From contig CM020618.1 in the NCBI GenBank assembly GCA_009829735.1, positions 18,895,346 to 18,959,345 on the forward strand: DNA of 64,000 bases, in the 5' to 3' direction. Shown here in pieces: positions 20,680 through 32,100 of this stretch. Within the stretch, counting starts at the first letter, position 1. Each line of letters opens with the position of its first letter. The notes below the pieces were generated by a model, which saw only the letters and a list, made by a program, of their open reading frames with translations, was not told the origin of the DNA and did no database searches. The position numbers and the translations under genes were made by a program. The DNA comes from Pyropia yezoensis. Taxonomy: Eukaryota > Rhodophyta > Bangiophyceae > Bangiales > Bangiaceae.

Positions 20680-23548
20680 TCATGGTTGGCTTGCCGCTCT
20701 GCTCTGACTTGGAGCAGGGACTTCATCCCCCGACGTACGAGTGCTACGTCGGCGTATAGATATGCCCACAGTCTGGCAGTATCTACGGACCTTCTCTACT
20801 GGTAGGTCCTCTACAAACTCCCATGTGTCGGAAGTTGGTCCATACCCGAACCACCTGACTCGGAGCATGAGTCGCCCCGACTCATCATATCCGTGCCCGA
20901 CAAACTTGTCGAACACCGCCTCCAATGGCTTATTGGAAGAGGTCGGCAAGGATGGGACTTTCCATGCTTGCAAAGCCCTTTCCCAAGCGGGATCTCCCTC
21001 TGGGGGTTCGGGTGCGCGAGTCGCGTGATTCCCATTTATTGTCCGGATACCATCATCACTCTCGATGGTTAACCGACGTCCATCCGTTTTAAGGATGTGA
21101 TATGGTCCCAGAGTCTTGAAGACCAATTTCCCTCCCTTATTGTCGTGGGAGTTAACATAAATCCAATCTCCAACTCGGAGCGGATCGCGACGATGTCTGA
21201 CTCGGACATCGAAGTACCTCTTGTAACGGGCTTGGGCCTTCTCCATAGTAGCCCGGACAAGGGGTATCATCTCCTCCAGTCTCTGGAGTAGGGAGGCTTT
21301 CGCCTGACTCGGTGTTTGAGTCGAAGTCTCACCCTCAGTCTGGGTGAGACGCTCCACAGCTACTGACGGAAGTCGTCGGGGGCAGACGAAGGCAAACGGT
21401 GCCTCTCCCGTACTACTGTGTACCTGGGAGTTGTATGCTGTCACGAGTAGTGACGCATAACGAGCCCATGTGACTACATGGTCATGGACATAGTGACGCA
21501 ACTGGCGCACTAGAGTCCTGTTGAATCGTTCCACCTGCCCATTAGTCTGGGGATGGTAAGGGGTGGCGAAGTTCGTCTGCACCCCAACATCTTCATGACT
21601 CCCTGATACAGGACGGACGCAAACTGTGGTCCGTTATCCGAAAGGATAGAGTCGGGGATGCCATAACTGGCAACCCAGACGTCGAGTAACTCACTCAGAA
21701 CGTCCACGGCTGTGATATCCTTGAGTGGGGATACCCGTGTGAGCTTAGTGAAGCGATCACACATCACCAGAAGGTACTCATATCCTTCAGGTGTTCGTGG
21801 TAGTGGACCGAGTAAGTCCACTGCTATCGCTGCAAACGGCTCTGTTGCAGGAAAGAGTCTCATGGAAGAAGTCTGCCGGGACTCCATGAGTCTATTCTTT
21901 GCGCAAGTCGCGCATGCGGCTACATATCCGTACACATCAGCCACGAGTGATGGCCAATAGTACTTCTTACGTAGGGTCTGATACATCCTCGTAGACCCTG
22001 GGTGTCCACCCAACGGTGAGGAGTGCTCCCGTTGGAGGATACTCTTGCGTAACTCCTTGGGGACGACGACTTGCTTGTCCCCTGGGTATATCCCTTACGG
22101 CAGAGTATGCCGTTGTCATTCAGGAAGAACCGAGTCGGTTGAGCCTGGTCGAGCTCCTTCCTGAGTCGTCGACAAAGTTTGTCGCTCTCCTGTGCCTGGA
22201 CAAACTCATCCAAAGACACGGGTAATAATTTGGCCATGCCAGGCATCCTCGGGTCGAGGACAGTTCCGGAGCGAGTGGTCACTGCCACATGAGGAGTTCC
22301 TCAGGGATAGGGGAAGTGTCTTTCCCATCCGTCGGTATGCGAGACAACGCGTCCGCAACCGCATGCTTCGGGCCTGGCCGATATTCAACATCATAATCGA
22401 ACTCAGCGAGGCAGAGTCGCCATCGATTGAGTCGGTTATTCGTACAGGCTGTAGTGGTGAGTATCCACTTCAAAGCCTTGTGGTCACATCGAATGAGGAA
22501 CTTCCTTCCTTCGATGTATGGCCGTAGCATGGAGACTGCCCATACCACGCCAAGACCCTCTACCTCCGTCACAGAATAGTTCTTCTGGGCGGGTGAGAGT
22601 CCCTTACTGAAATAGCCAACGGGTAAATACTCCCCCGAAGGCTGTTGTTGGAGTAAGCAACAACCGAGTTGGTCGTAACTTGCGTCCACATCAACGATGT
22701 AGTGAGCCCCCGGTCTCGGGATCGCTAACACCGGTGGGTTGCAGAGGAGCTCTCGCAACCTATCAAACGCTTCTTGCTCCGGGGGTTTGGGAGCATCCAA
22801 GCGCTTGGGCATCTTGGAACTTACCAAGTGGTTCAACGGTGCAGACACTTTGGCATAGTTCGCCACAAAGCGTCTGTATACGTTACACATACCCAGGAAG
22901 CTCCTGAGTTGTGTCTGCGTCTGGGGAACTTCGCCCGACGGATGGCCATGAGGTTCTTCTCATTGACCAGAATGCGACCTGGCCGGACTATATGGCCGAG
23001 GTACTCCACCTCATTACTAAAGAGGTGACACTTCGTAGGTTTGAGTGTTACTCCTGCTTCACCCAACAGGGTAAACACTCTGTCCAAGTGGGACAAGTGT
23101 TCTTCGGCAGTCCCGGAGAACACAATGATATCGTCCAGATACACCAGGGCGATCTGCCACTTGACTCCGGCAAGTATCAAGTCGAATAGCACGCTGGAAA
23201 GTCGCAGGTGCATTGCAAAGCCCAAAAGGGAGCCGTGTACACTGATAAACTCCACAGTGACACGTGAAGGTGGTCAAGTGTCTGTCCTCCTTGCGGATGG
23301 GTATCTGCCAGTACCCCGCGTTGCAGTCCAACGTGGAAAAGTACTGTGCCTCACCGAGTGAGTCAAGGCAATCGTCCATACGGGGTAAGGGGTAACTATC
23401 CCTTACCGTCCGCTCGTTTAGCTTACGATAATCGATGCAGAACCGCATCGTGCCGTCTGACTTGGGCACCAAGACTATGGGACTGGCCCACTCACTTGAG
23501 CAAGGCTCAATGACACCCATGTCTTGCATCCGTTGGACCTGCTCTCGG
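20680..23548 (-). pseudogene. Element A pol: RT, RNase H, integrase, chromodomain (frameshifted, cut by gap)
   Basis: Gypsy-type pol read on the minus strand. RT: FCIDYRKLNERTV and YPLPRMDDC near 23450, YLDDIIVFSG near 23120. RNase H: YIVDVDASYDQLG near 22690, EGLGVVWAVSMLRPY near 22540, IRCDHKALKW. The integrase zinc-binding region contains GHPGSTRMYQTL and CATCAKNR (about 22010-21900); its core carries VDLLGPLPRTPEG, LSDNGPQFASV and YHPQTNGQVERFNRTL. A C-terminal chromodomain (MLRVRWFGYGPTSDTWEFVE, near 20850) marks a chromovirus. The frame changes at least five times (about 23255, 22880, 22285, 21990 and 21580), so this copy is dead or badly assembled. Gag, protease, PBS and 5' LTR are not seen; the 500-N gap begins within the RT. 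Confidence 0.85.
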
Positions 23549-24048
23549 NNNNNNNNNNNNNNNNNNNNNNNNNNNNNNNNNNNNNNNNNNNNNNNNNNNN
23601 NNNNNNNNNNNNNNNNNNNNNNNNNNNNNNNNNNNNNNNNNNNNNNNNNNNNNNNNNNNNNNNNNNNNNNNNNNNNNNNNNNNNNNNNNNNNNNNNNNNN
23701 NNNNNNNNNNNNNNNNNNNNNNNNNNNNNNNNNNNNNNNNNNNNNNNNNNNNNNNNNNNNNNNNNNNNNNNNNNNNNNNNNNNNNNNNNNNNNNNNNNNN
23801 NNNNNNNNNNNNNNNNNNNNNNNNNNNNNNNNNNNNNNNNNNNNNNNNNNNNNNNNNNNNNNNNNNNNNNNNNNNNNNNNNNNNNNNNNNNNNNNNNNNN
23901 NNNNNNNNNNNNNNNNNNNNNNNNNNNNNNNNNNNNNNNNNNNNNNNNNNNNNNNNNNNNNNNNNNNNNNNNNNNNNNNNNNNNNNNNNNNNNNNNNNNN
24001 NNNNNNNNNNNNNNNNNNNNNNNNNNNNNNNNNNNNNNNNNNNNNNNN
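23549..24048. other. Assembly gap of 500 N
   Basis: Exactly 500 N, the usual placeholder for a gap of unknown length. Sequence on the left is element A pol (minus strand); sequence on the right is inside an antisense ORF (plus strand) of a different element, so at least one retroelement boundary lies in the missing sequence. Confidence 0.95.
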
Positions 24049-25016
24049 CGGTTGGGCGCAGGTGGTCTACCAGTCTTCTCCGGCCAATGTGCAGCTGGCG
24101 ACGCCGCTTCCGGCGTGGCCGCAGCTAGGTAGCTTTCCTGCCCCGGCCGCCCTTGATCTTCTGCCAGTTGGGCCGCCGGTGCAAGAGTCGGGATGGGCCG
24201 CGGCGGTCGGTCGGGCGTCTGCGGCGGCTCCGCTTCCTCCTGTTGCACCTGTCGCCCCGGTGGCCTCGCCTGAACCGTCGCCGGCGCATTCACGCCCTGT
24301 TCCGGGCTGTGCCGGCACTTCAAGCTCCTCCGGCACCGCGCCTGTCTGCGGCGAGTCTGGGGGTGACCGTGCGGTCGCCTACCACTCCGGCCGCTCCGCC
24401 TCGGACGCCTTCTTCCAACGCCGGCGGCGCTGTGCCTCCGCTGGAGTTGGGTACTCCGGTTTCGGGGGCCGTTGTGGACCGTCCGGTGGTGTCATCCTCG
24501 GGGCGGTTCGAGATTCCGGCGCCGACTCTGCGCCTTACCCGCTTCCGGGTGCCTGACTGGTACCTGAACCAAGGTGGTCCGACATGCGACCAGTACGACG
24601 TCGGTATGATTGAAGACCAGCTGGGTCGTCTTCCGGTGCAGGTTGAGGGCGTCGGGTCCTCCCTGGTGCTGGGTACTTACGCCAGCGTCTTGAACAACGT
24701 GGTCGACCGGGTGTTTGCTTGCGCGGACAGCGGCCAGATGTCCGACAGCTTGGTGGTTGATGAACTTCTGGTGACCTTGACGCGGCATGGCTTGGCCCAG
24801 CAGTGGTCGGAGACCTTCACTAGCTTCCAGGGGCGCCGACGGGCATATCTGGATGAGCGGGAGCCCCCGGCAACTACCGGTACTACTCCGATGGCGTCAT
24901 ACCGGGATGCACCGCGTCCACCGCACTACGTCATCCCGTCTTCCTCCGGTTCCCGTCGTGCCGCGGAGGCAGCGCTGGAGGACACTCCCGCGGCTCAGCG
25001 TCCGCGCCGGGAGTAG
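24049..25016 (+). CDS. Antisense ORF of element D, C-terminal part (partial)
   Basis: This is the 3' part of a third antisense-ORF copy, cut at its 5' end by the gap. The first 260 bases read best in one frame (Pro/Ala-rich, VQESGWAAAVGRASAAAP); the remainder reads in another, from about 24310 to the stop at 25014-25016, so a frame break is present. The C-terminal module contains RFRVPDWYLNQGG, GSSLVLGTYASVLNNVVDRV and DELLVTLTRHGLAQQWSETF. It parallels the A (TLAWVTRRVSHFL, AAEVTRLAVGHEF) and B (CFGGVLDRLQKAL, CTEVTRVVDRRDV) proteins in spacing and character. No known domain is recognised. It is followed at once by sequence that looks like the end of a minus-strand pol. Confidence 0.6.
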
Positions 25017-25249
25017 TAGTTGGAGGCAAGGAGGGTGAAGGTCTTGGGAGAAGCGAGGAGGGAAGAGGCGGAGAGAAGGGTTGCCCGAGCGGGTGCATGT
25101 TTCCTTGATTGTTCCATGCTTGTATTGCGTGTTCTCCTTGATATACCCGTTCCCTTCTTCTCAATCCTCTTGTTCCGCATCCGTTGCGGACGAACTCGGC
25201 TCGTCCCGAGGGTCTTGGTTGGCCCCATCCTCTTGGTCCTCCTCCGAGT
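25017..25249 (-). pseudogene. Possible C-terminal tail of element D pol, truncated by element B
   Basis: On the minus strand a frame runs from the element B LTR edge with an acidic, Ser/Gln-rich tail (EDQEDGANQDPRDEPSSSA) and a stop near 25165. The end of element A pol has a comparable disordered tail after its chromodomain. The arrangement antisense ORF (+) then pol tail (-) is what elements A and B show, so this is probably the pol end of D. No chromodomain is left because the B LTR starts here. Confidence 0.35.
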
Positions 25250-25612
25250 TGTAGCACAATAGGAATCCGTCGCACGTCCACTTTCAGGGAACACTCACCA
25301 AGGGGGATCGGCACCAACGTCACCGGGAGGCCAAGGTTGCTGTCCTTGGAGCGCAAGCCACGGGACCAAGATGGGAGCCCAAATGGGAGGGGTTTGTTGT
25401 TCTACCTTGGCCGGCGGTGGATTCGCCACCGGCCCCCTCGTTATAAACCCTCGGAGACACTACTAACTACCCTCCACCCCAAGACGCAAGTCCCTCTGGT
25501 CATACGTAACTTATAGATACCGTGACCAGTACGGACTCTCAAATTGAAAGTTAAGGATTAGAAGTAGCCCCCCTAATATTAGGGTCACAATACGGACAAC
25601 CATATTGCTACA
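25250..25612 (-). repeat. 3' LTR of element B
   Basis: 363 bp, TGTAGCA...TGCTACA, a direct copy of 35706-36067. Adjacent at 25613-25623 is the pyrimidine run TATCCCCCCCT, the PPT on the element strand. A GTTATAAAC sequence near 25439 is the TATA-box candidate in minus orientation. Confidence 0.92.
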
Positions 25613-26197
25613 TATCCCCCCCTTAGATTCGGCCCGTCCTCGGGTCGAGTTGCATTCGGGTTACCGAATGTAAGTGGGTCGCGTGACTGTTTACCCGTCG
25701 GGTGGGGCTTTGCGCCCCGTCGCGACAGACACCCCTTTTCGAGGTTGTCCGAGGGGGGTGCCCCCCTTTGTGTGGTACACACACGATCCGTTTTCCGGAC
25801 CGTTAATTTCCTGATGCGGGTTTTTGTTCACGACCCCCCTTTCCGAGGGGTGGTGCAAGCGGATCCGCCACCAGGTGCCTGGTGGTAGGGGGGCCCCTCT
25901 CGTGTGGACGATTGAGTGGGGGGCGGGGGCTGCCCGCGTTGCGTGGGGGCGGTTGGGGGTGACCCCCCTTTGCTTACCCCGTGTGTGGGGGTGGCCCCGT
26001 CCCGCCCAGGTGCCAGAGTGGAGCGCGTTCGTAGCCCCGTGGGGCGCGGGTCGACCCGCGTGTTTGTGGCGCTTCTCGTAACCGTTTGTGGTCATAAGCG
26101 CGGGTGCCCGCGCTTCCCTGGCTCGTCCCGGTTATCCCACCGTACCGGGTCGTAGCCGTCGACGGCTTGTGGGCGTGGGGACTCCGCACCCGTTATC
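25613..26197 (+). other. Leader between 3' LTR and antisense ORF B
   Basis: 585 bp with no gene. It holds the PPT at its left edge and then G/C tracts such as GACCCCCCTTTG and CCCGTGTGTGGGG, resembling the leader of antisense ORF A. It would have to carry the promoter for plus-strand transcription of the antisense ORF, since the LTR itself points the other way. Confidence 0.5.
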
Positions 26198-28644
26198 ATG
26201 TCCTATCCCCAGGTGCTTGGAGAGGAGGAAGACCTCCTGATCGGGGAGGAGATGGAGGACGACGCGCCTGTCGGTCCCGACGCCGCGCGTTACGGGGTGA
26301 GCTCGTCTGACGACGACGGGCCTGCGGTTTCCGTCCGTCTGTCGGCCGGAGGACTGTCGTCCGTGTGCAGCGGCACGACGGTGCCGTCGGCCGGCGGTCA
26401 ACCCGGCGGTCAACCGCGCGTGGCGGCTTCTACCCCCTCTCTGCCGGCTGCCCGGATGGAGCCTGGTGCCGGTGCCGGCTCACCGCAGCTACCTCAAGAT
26501 GGTCCGCCCTGCGGCGGAGGTGGCGACCCGCAGCCGACTCCGGCTGGTCAAGGTGGTCCGGGTGTCCGGGCGGTGACTCCTCGAGGCGGTCCCGACGTTG
26601 ACGCGGGTGGTGGTGGCGCTGCGACACCCGGTGTGGCGGGTCAAGACGGTGCGGGTGTCCGCACGGCCAGGGCTCCGGCTCCGGAGGCTGTCCAAGTGCC
26701 TTCCCCTTCCGCGGCGGGGGCTACGCCGACTGGTGGTGCCGGCGCCGGTACCGTACCTGCGGTGCCGCGGGTGTCGAGCGGTCAAGACGCTCCTTCTCCC
26801 ATGGCGGTTGACACCGGGAGTTACTCCGGGCGGGCGCCCGCCCTTCTTCTTCCTCCTCGGCCTCGTCAATCTCCGACGTCGGCCCCTCTGCCGGTGGTGC
26901 GTCCCCCGGCGCCCCCGATTCTTCCTGGTCCTGCCCGGGTTGCCCCGTTGGGTGGCGGCGTCGCCGTGGCGGCGGGTCAACCCGCCATGTCGGTGTCCGA
27001 CTTGGTGGCTCGGGTTCGAGGCCTCACGGTGGAAGAGTCGATGGAGTCCGATGGGCGTATGCGGGTGGACTTCCACCTGGTGCATCCCCGTGGAGAGTCC
27101 TCCCGGCGCGTCAAGGTGGACCCGAGCTGGGAGCGGGAGTTGGTACGGCTGGTCAACCAGCCGAACGCGGTCCGGGTGGAACACCATTGGATCCTGAGTC
27201 AGCCGGACGACCGGCATGCGCAGCTCTGGCGCACCCGGGTGGGACGGGGTGAGGTCTACCTCGACCCCGCCTTCGGGGTCTGCGACCTGATTGCCCCCGC
27301 GTTGCCGCGGGAGATTGACTACCCGGCTAGTGCTCGGGGATTGCGGCGGCGGCGGAGCCGGTTGCGTTTGGGGAGACGGTGAGCCGTACCGGTCGGTATC
27401 CCGACTTTGACTACTACCCGGGGGTACCCCCGTATCTGTCGTTGACGGCTCCCTACCCGCCCATGGCGGGGTTGAAGTCGGCGTCGAGTTGGCGACGTAA
27501 CCATGGTGTCATGGCGGATGCGTTCCGCACGGATATAACGTGTGCGTTGCAGACCGGCAACGGTCGTGCTCCGGTATACACTCCCGTGCGCCCGCCGCTA
27601 TGGCAGGAGGGGTGGGAACCCGCCCCTGCTTTCCGGTTTGACACCGGCTCCTGCCTTCGCTACTTCGGGAGTGTGTTGGCCTCGCGACCGGTCCACCCGT
27701 TGCAGGGTACCTTCACCCTTGAGGTTACCCTCGGGCAGGCTTCATCCTTCTTGCTGTCCGTCCGCCGGCAGGGTCGTCTGTTTCATCTTCCGACGGGTGT
27801 CCGTCGGCACATCGCGCAGTTGGGCGTGGATCTGATAGCTGCCAAGACCGGGTTGGCCCGGGAGTTCGAAGCCCTGCTGGCTGTTCACGATGCCGTGAAC
27901 TGGGCTGGGGTGTTGGCCCTTCCCCCGTACCGGGACCCGCAGGCTGGGGCTTCCCCCTTGCCTCGTCACTCGTTGCGTGTCCGGCGTACTCAGCCGGGTG
28001 AGCCTAGTTGCCATGGGTGGGCGTCCACCGAGGCCGTTCCTGACCTGCGTATTCCCATGGTTATCCATGACCCTCTTCAGGTCCTTGCCCCGTGGTTGGG
28101 TAACCCGATGCCGGCGGCGGTTGGCCGTCGTCCCCGAGAGTGGGGCTCTGTGGGTGGGGAGCGTGAGGTGTCCCGTCGTCGGGCGGAGTACCGCCGTGGT
28201 TACGGTGGAGCCCCTTCGGTAGGGTCCTACCGGGCCTCGTATCAGGTGCCACCGGCTCCGGTGGTAGCCGTGTCGGCTCCTGTGGCTCCTCTGGCTGCGC
28301 CAGTGTCACCTCCCGCCCCTGTCCTACATGACGGGGGTCCCTGTCACTGGTATGAGGGCGTTGACGCCCTTGTTACCCGCGCAATGCGTGGGGGTCTCTC
28401 TGTTAGCTGGGGGGATATCCGCCCAGGTGCTGCGCTGGTTGGGTCAGCGCGTTGCTTCGGTGGCGTGCTGGACCGCCTCCAGAAAGCTCTGGAGGACGTG
28501 GAGGCTGGCCGCAGCACCCTCGTCCAGCTATGCACCGAGGTAACTCGGGTGGTCGACCGTCGTGACGTTGCCGACCGGTGGAGCACGGAGGTCTACGCGC
28601 TTACGCGTGAGTGGCCTCCCTCAGGCAGTGGGTCTACCCACTGA
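26198..28644 (+). CDS. Antisense ORF of element B, uncharacterised retroelement protein (one frame break)
   Basis: I do not recognise this protein. Two open frames abut with a 4-base overlap at 27379-27382 (394 and 421 codons) and probably form one protein with a single-base break. The N-terminal part is acidic and then Pro/Gly-rich, up to about residue 265. It is followed by MSVSDLVARVRGLTVEESME, VRVEHHWILSQPDDRHAQLW and VYLDPAFGVCDLIAP. The second frame has YPPMAGLKSASSWRRNHG, WEPAPAFRFDTGSCLRYFGS and LFHLPTGVRRHIAQLGVDL, plus a C-terminal helical module (CFGGVLDRLQKALEDV, LCTEVTRVVDRRDVADRW). The YFGSVL landmark, the upstream Trp/Pro pattern, and the order of domain and tail match antisense ORF A. 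It lies inside the LTR pair of B, opposite to gag-pol. Confidence 0.7.
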
Positions 28645-28956
28645 GGAGTGCTATTGTTTGTGCGGGAGAGGGCCCCGGCAACCCTTATGGTAGCCGGGTA
28701 GTAGTGAGTATAAACTCATCCCCCGCTGGGGGCATTGCTTGCCTCTGTTTGCTGCCCTGGGGAGTACCCCTTCTGGCTCAGTGGTGCCTTGCCTCCCGTC
28801 CAACTTCTTCCGGTTGGTTAATGCTTGGGGAGGTTATCCTCCCTCACTTTGTGTCTTGGCTTGGGGAGGTCATCCTCCCGTGTAAGCTCCCTAGTTACTT
28901 CGATATTATCGGAGTTAGCCTTTACCTTTAAGTTAACTTATTGAAGTTCAGGTTTT

Positions 28957-29047
28957 ACTTAGTTACCTAAGCTTAGCTCTACTTAGTTACCTAAGCTTGG
29001 TTCGACTTAGAAATCTAAGTCTGATTTGACTTAGAAACCTAAGTCTG
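28957..29047. repeat. Four tandem 24-bp palindromic repeats between convergent ORFs
   Basis: Units start at 28957, 28981, 29005 and 29029, an exact 24-bp period. Each has the palindrome ACTTAG-N(2)-A-N-CTAAG (for example ACTTAGTTACCTAAG, ACTTAGAAACCTAAG). The first two carry TT in the middle and the last two carry AA. They sit in AT-rich sequence between the stop of the antisense ORF (28644) and the stop of pol (29124), so they may end transcription from both sides or bind a dimeric protein. Confidence 0.85.
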
Positions 29048-29123
29048 CCGTACCCACGTCACACCCTACTTAGTAGGTATAAGCCTCACCCCCCAACAGC
29101 CGAAGTCGGTGTCGGTTGGGTTG

Positions 29124-32100
29124 TTACAGTAGGCGTCGTCGCCTCATGTAAGGCATGAGTAGTTGGCGGGGTATATTCGCCGCCTGTTCCCAGGTGGGTG
29201 AGTCGTATCCGACCCACATAACCTTGACGTACCAGGGTCCTGGTATGTCCGGGTCGGTGTGTCCGACCACGCTCTCTACTTGGTATGGAATCCCATCCGG
29301 TCCCACCGGGTCATCCGACCGGTGGGTTGTAAGAGCTTCATGTAGCAACCCAGCCGGTACCGGCTGAGGCTGTTCCGGCATCGGAGCAGGTGTGACATCA
29401 TTCATACTGATGCGTTGGATCTCCGTATCGGAGTGTAAGATAACAGAGTGGTCATCTCTGTGGAGGATCTGGTACGGTCCCTTGACCGGTTGCATAAGCT
29501 TGTTCCCTCGGAACTTCTGGTGTCTGATATAGACCCAGTCACCTGTTACCAGGGTTGCGTTGCGCACCCGTAGTCGGGCGTCGAAGTTCTTCTTTATCGA
29601 AGCTGTGTTCTGTCAAGGGCACCCTTGAGCTTAGGAATCATCCACGATAGCTTGGCCAACCAAGCTAGGTGGATGCGTTCGGCGGGTCGGCCCTTCGGTG
29701 TATCATACCGAGTGCACCTGCCGGGTGGCAGCGTCAGGTTACCGACGCCTAGTGGCATGACCCACTCCAGCGGAGCAATGTTTGTGCTCCGATGTGGCCT
29801 GGCATTGTATGCCAGGGTGAGTACGGACAGAAGCCTGTCCCAAGTGTTCGTGTGCTCGGCCACGTAGCACTGTAGCATCTTTACGATGGTGCGGTTGAAC
29901 CGCTCCACCTGCCCGTTGGACTGCGGGTGGTAGTCGGATGCCCGACGTGGTTCGATACCGAACATGCCCAGGACCTTAGTGCAGAATGCCGACGTAAGGT
30001 TTGCTCCGTTATCGGAGAGGAGTTGCTTCATGACTCCGTATGCACTGATCCAGTGGTCAACCACTGCGTTCATGATCGTGTATGCCGTATCATTCGGGAT
30101 GGCTGCCGCTCTTGACAGCTTAGTGAAGCGGTCAGACATGACCAGGATGTACCTGTTCCCTTCTTCCGTTATCGGAAGTGGCCCGAGTATGTCGATAGCG
30201 ACTTGCTCGTTGGGCCCATCAGGTGGGAATAGCTTCATGGCAGACGCCGCCTATGTAGACTCATGCGGTTACGTGCACAGGGGTGGCATCCCCTTACGTG
30301 GTCGACCACGTCGACGGCCATTGCTGGCCAGTAGAAGAACCTTCGCATTGCTGCGAACATACGTGAACCCCCCGGGTGTCCGGCTGTAGGGTTCTCGTGT
30401 TCTCGTTCCATGACGGCTTGCCGTAAGGACACGGGAACCACGACTTGATGTCGTCCATCGGCGGGTGCCCGCCGGTATATGAGTCCGTCTTCGTTCTCGG
30501 AGAAGATGCCGGCCGTGCCGGCCAGGAGGTTAGCACGATGACGTCTACAGTCATCGTCGTTGGCCTGTGCCTCGCGGAAGTCCGCGAGGGTTAATGGGCA
30601 CGCAAGGTGTGCCCTGGTATGGTCAGCCATACCCTGGGTAGCATTACCCACCATGCACACCGGTACCACCGGGATGTCCTCGTCCACCGGGCGGGTATCT
30701 CCGCTCGGGGTGTCGGGTCGAGACAACGCGTCTCCGAGGTGGTGGGTTGACCCAGCCTTATACACCGTGCGGTAGTCGTGCTCGGCCATCTTCAGCCTCC
30801 ATCGGGCTAGCCTCCCATGGCTATCGGAATCCTTGTCACCAAGGTTGAGGAGCCATCGTAGGGGTTCGTGGTCGGACCTCACGATGAACCTGGAGCCCTC
30901 CAGGTATGGACGGAGCAGTTGCACTGCCCATATAACTCCGAGGCATTCACGCTCGGTGGCACTATAGTTCCGCTCAGCCGGGTTGAGTGTCCGGCTGAAG
31001 TACTCTACCGGACGTAGGTCCGGGATAACGTTGTCGGTACCTATCAACGTCTCTCCCTGTAACAGGGTGCATCCCACTTGTGTATCACACGCATCGACAT
31101 CGATGACGAAGGTACCCCGTCTATGCGGTAACGCAAGGACGGGTGGGGCTAGTAGGGCTCGCTTCAGCGACTCGAATGCCTCCTCTTCGCTAGGCGAAGG
31201 GGGTTGGAGTACCTTGGGTAAGGTACTGCTCGTAAGAACCGTTAACGGTTTAGCTATCCGAGCGAAGTCCTTGACGAACCGTCGGTATACATTGCACATT
31301 CCCAGGAAGCTCTTGAGCTGCGTCTGGGTGTTAGGGAACCGGGCATCCCGGAGTGCCCGGGTATTGGCTTCGAGTACCCCTAGTTTACCAGGGGTTATCT
31401 GGTGGCCCAGATATTCGACCGTCTGTTGGAAGAAGGCGCACTTCTTCAGACGCAGGGTTACCCCGGCGTTCCTCAAGAGGGTGAGTACCTCGTCAACATG
31501 TTGTACATGGTCATCCATGTTACGCGAGAAGACGATGACGTCATCGAGGTACACTAGGCAGTTACGCCACTTCACCCCCGACAGTATGATGTCGATAGCC
31601 CGCTGGAATGTAGCGGGGGCGTTGGACAATCCGAAGGGCATCCTTAGGAACTCGTACACTCCACTGTGACAGACGAATGCCGTCTTGGGGATATCCTCGT
31701 CCGCCACCGGGATCTGCCAGTATCCGGCATTGCAGTCGATGGTGGTAAACACCGTAGCCTCCCCCAGGGAGTCGATGCATTCATCCATCCTTGGTAAAGG
31801 GTATGAGTCCTTCTTGGTAACCAAGTTGAGGCGTCGATAATCGATGCAAAACCGAGGGGTTTGATCCTTCTTCGGCACAATAACGACTGGGGCACCCCAT
31901 TCCGACATCGAAGGTCGGATCACCTTAGCTTCACTCATCCTCTTCACTTCTCCATCAACGATCTCTCGTTGCATAGGTCCCGCTCGGTGCGGTTGTGAGC
32001 GGGCGGGTCGTGCGCCTGGTACCAGGTCTATACGATGTTGGGTTGCCCCAATGGTCCCCAAGGCCCCGCCTGTCCACATAACGTCATGCTTTCTTAGCAT

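Noticed and set aside
26489-27217. 242-codon minus-strand frame inside element B
   Set aside because: Arg/His/Gly-rich shadow of the antisense ORF on the other strand. The plus-strand frame has the family-conserved motifs.
28957-29047. CRISPR-like array from regular 24-bp repeats
   Set aside because: The units are contiguous palindromic repeats without unique spacers, in a eukaryotic retroelement.
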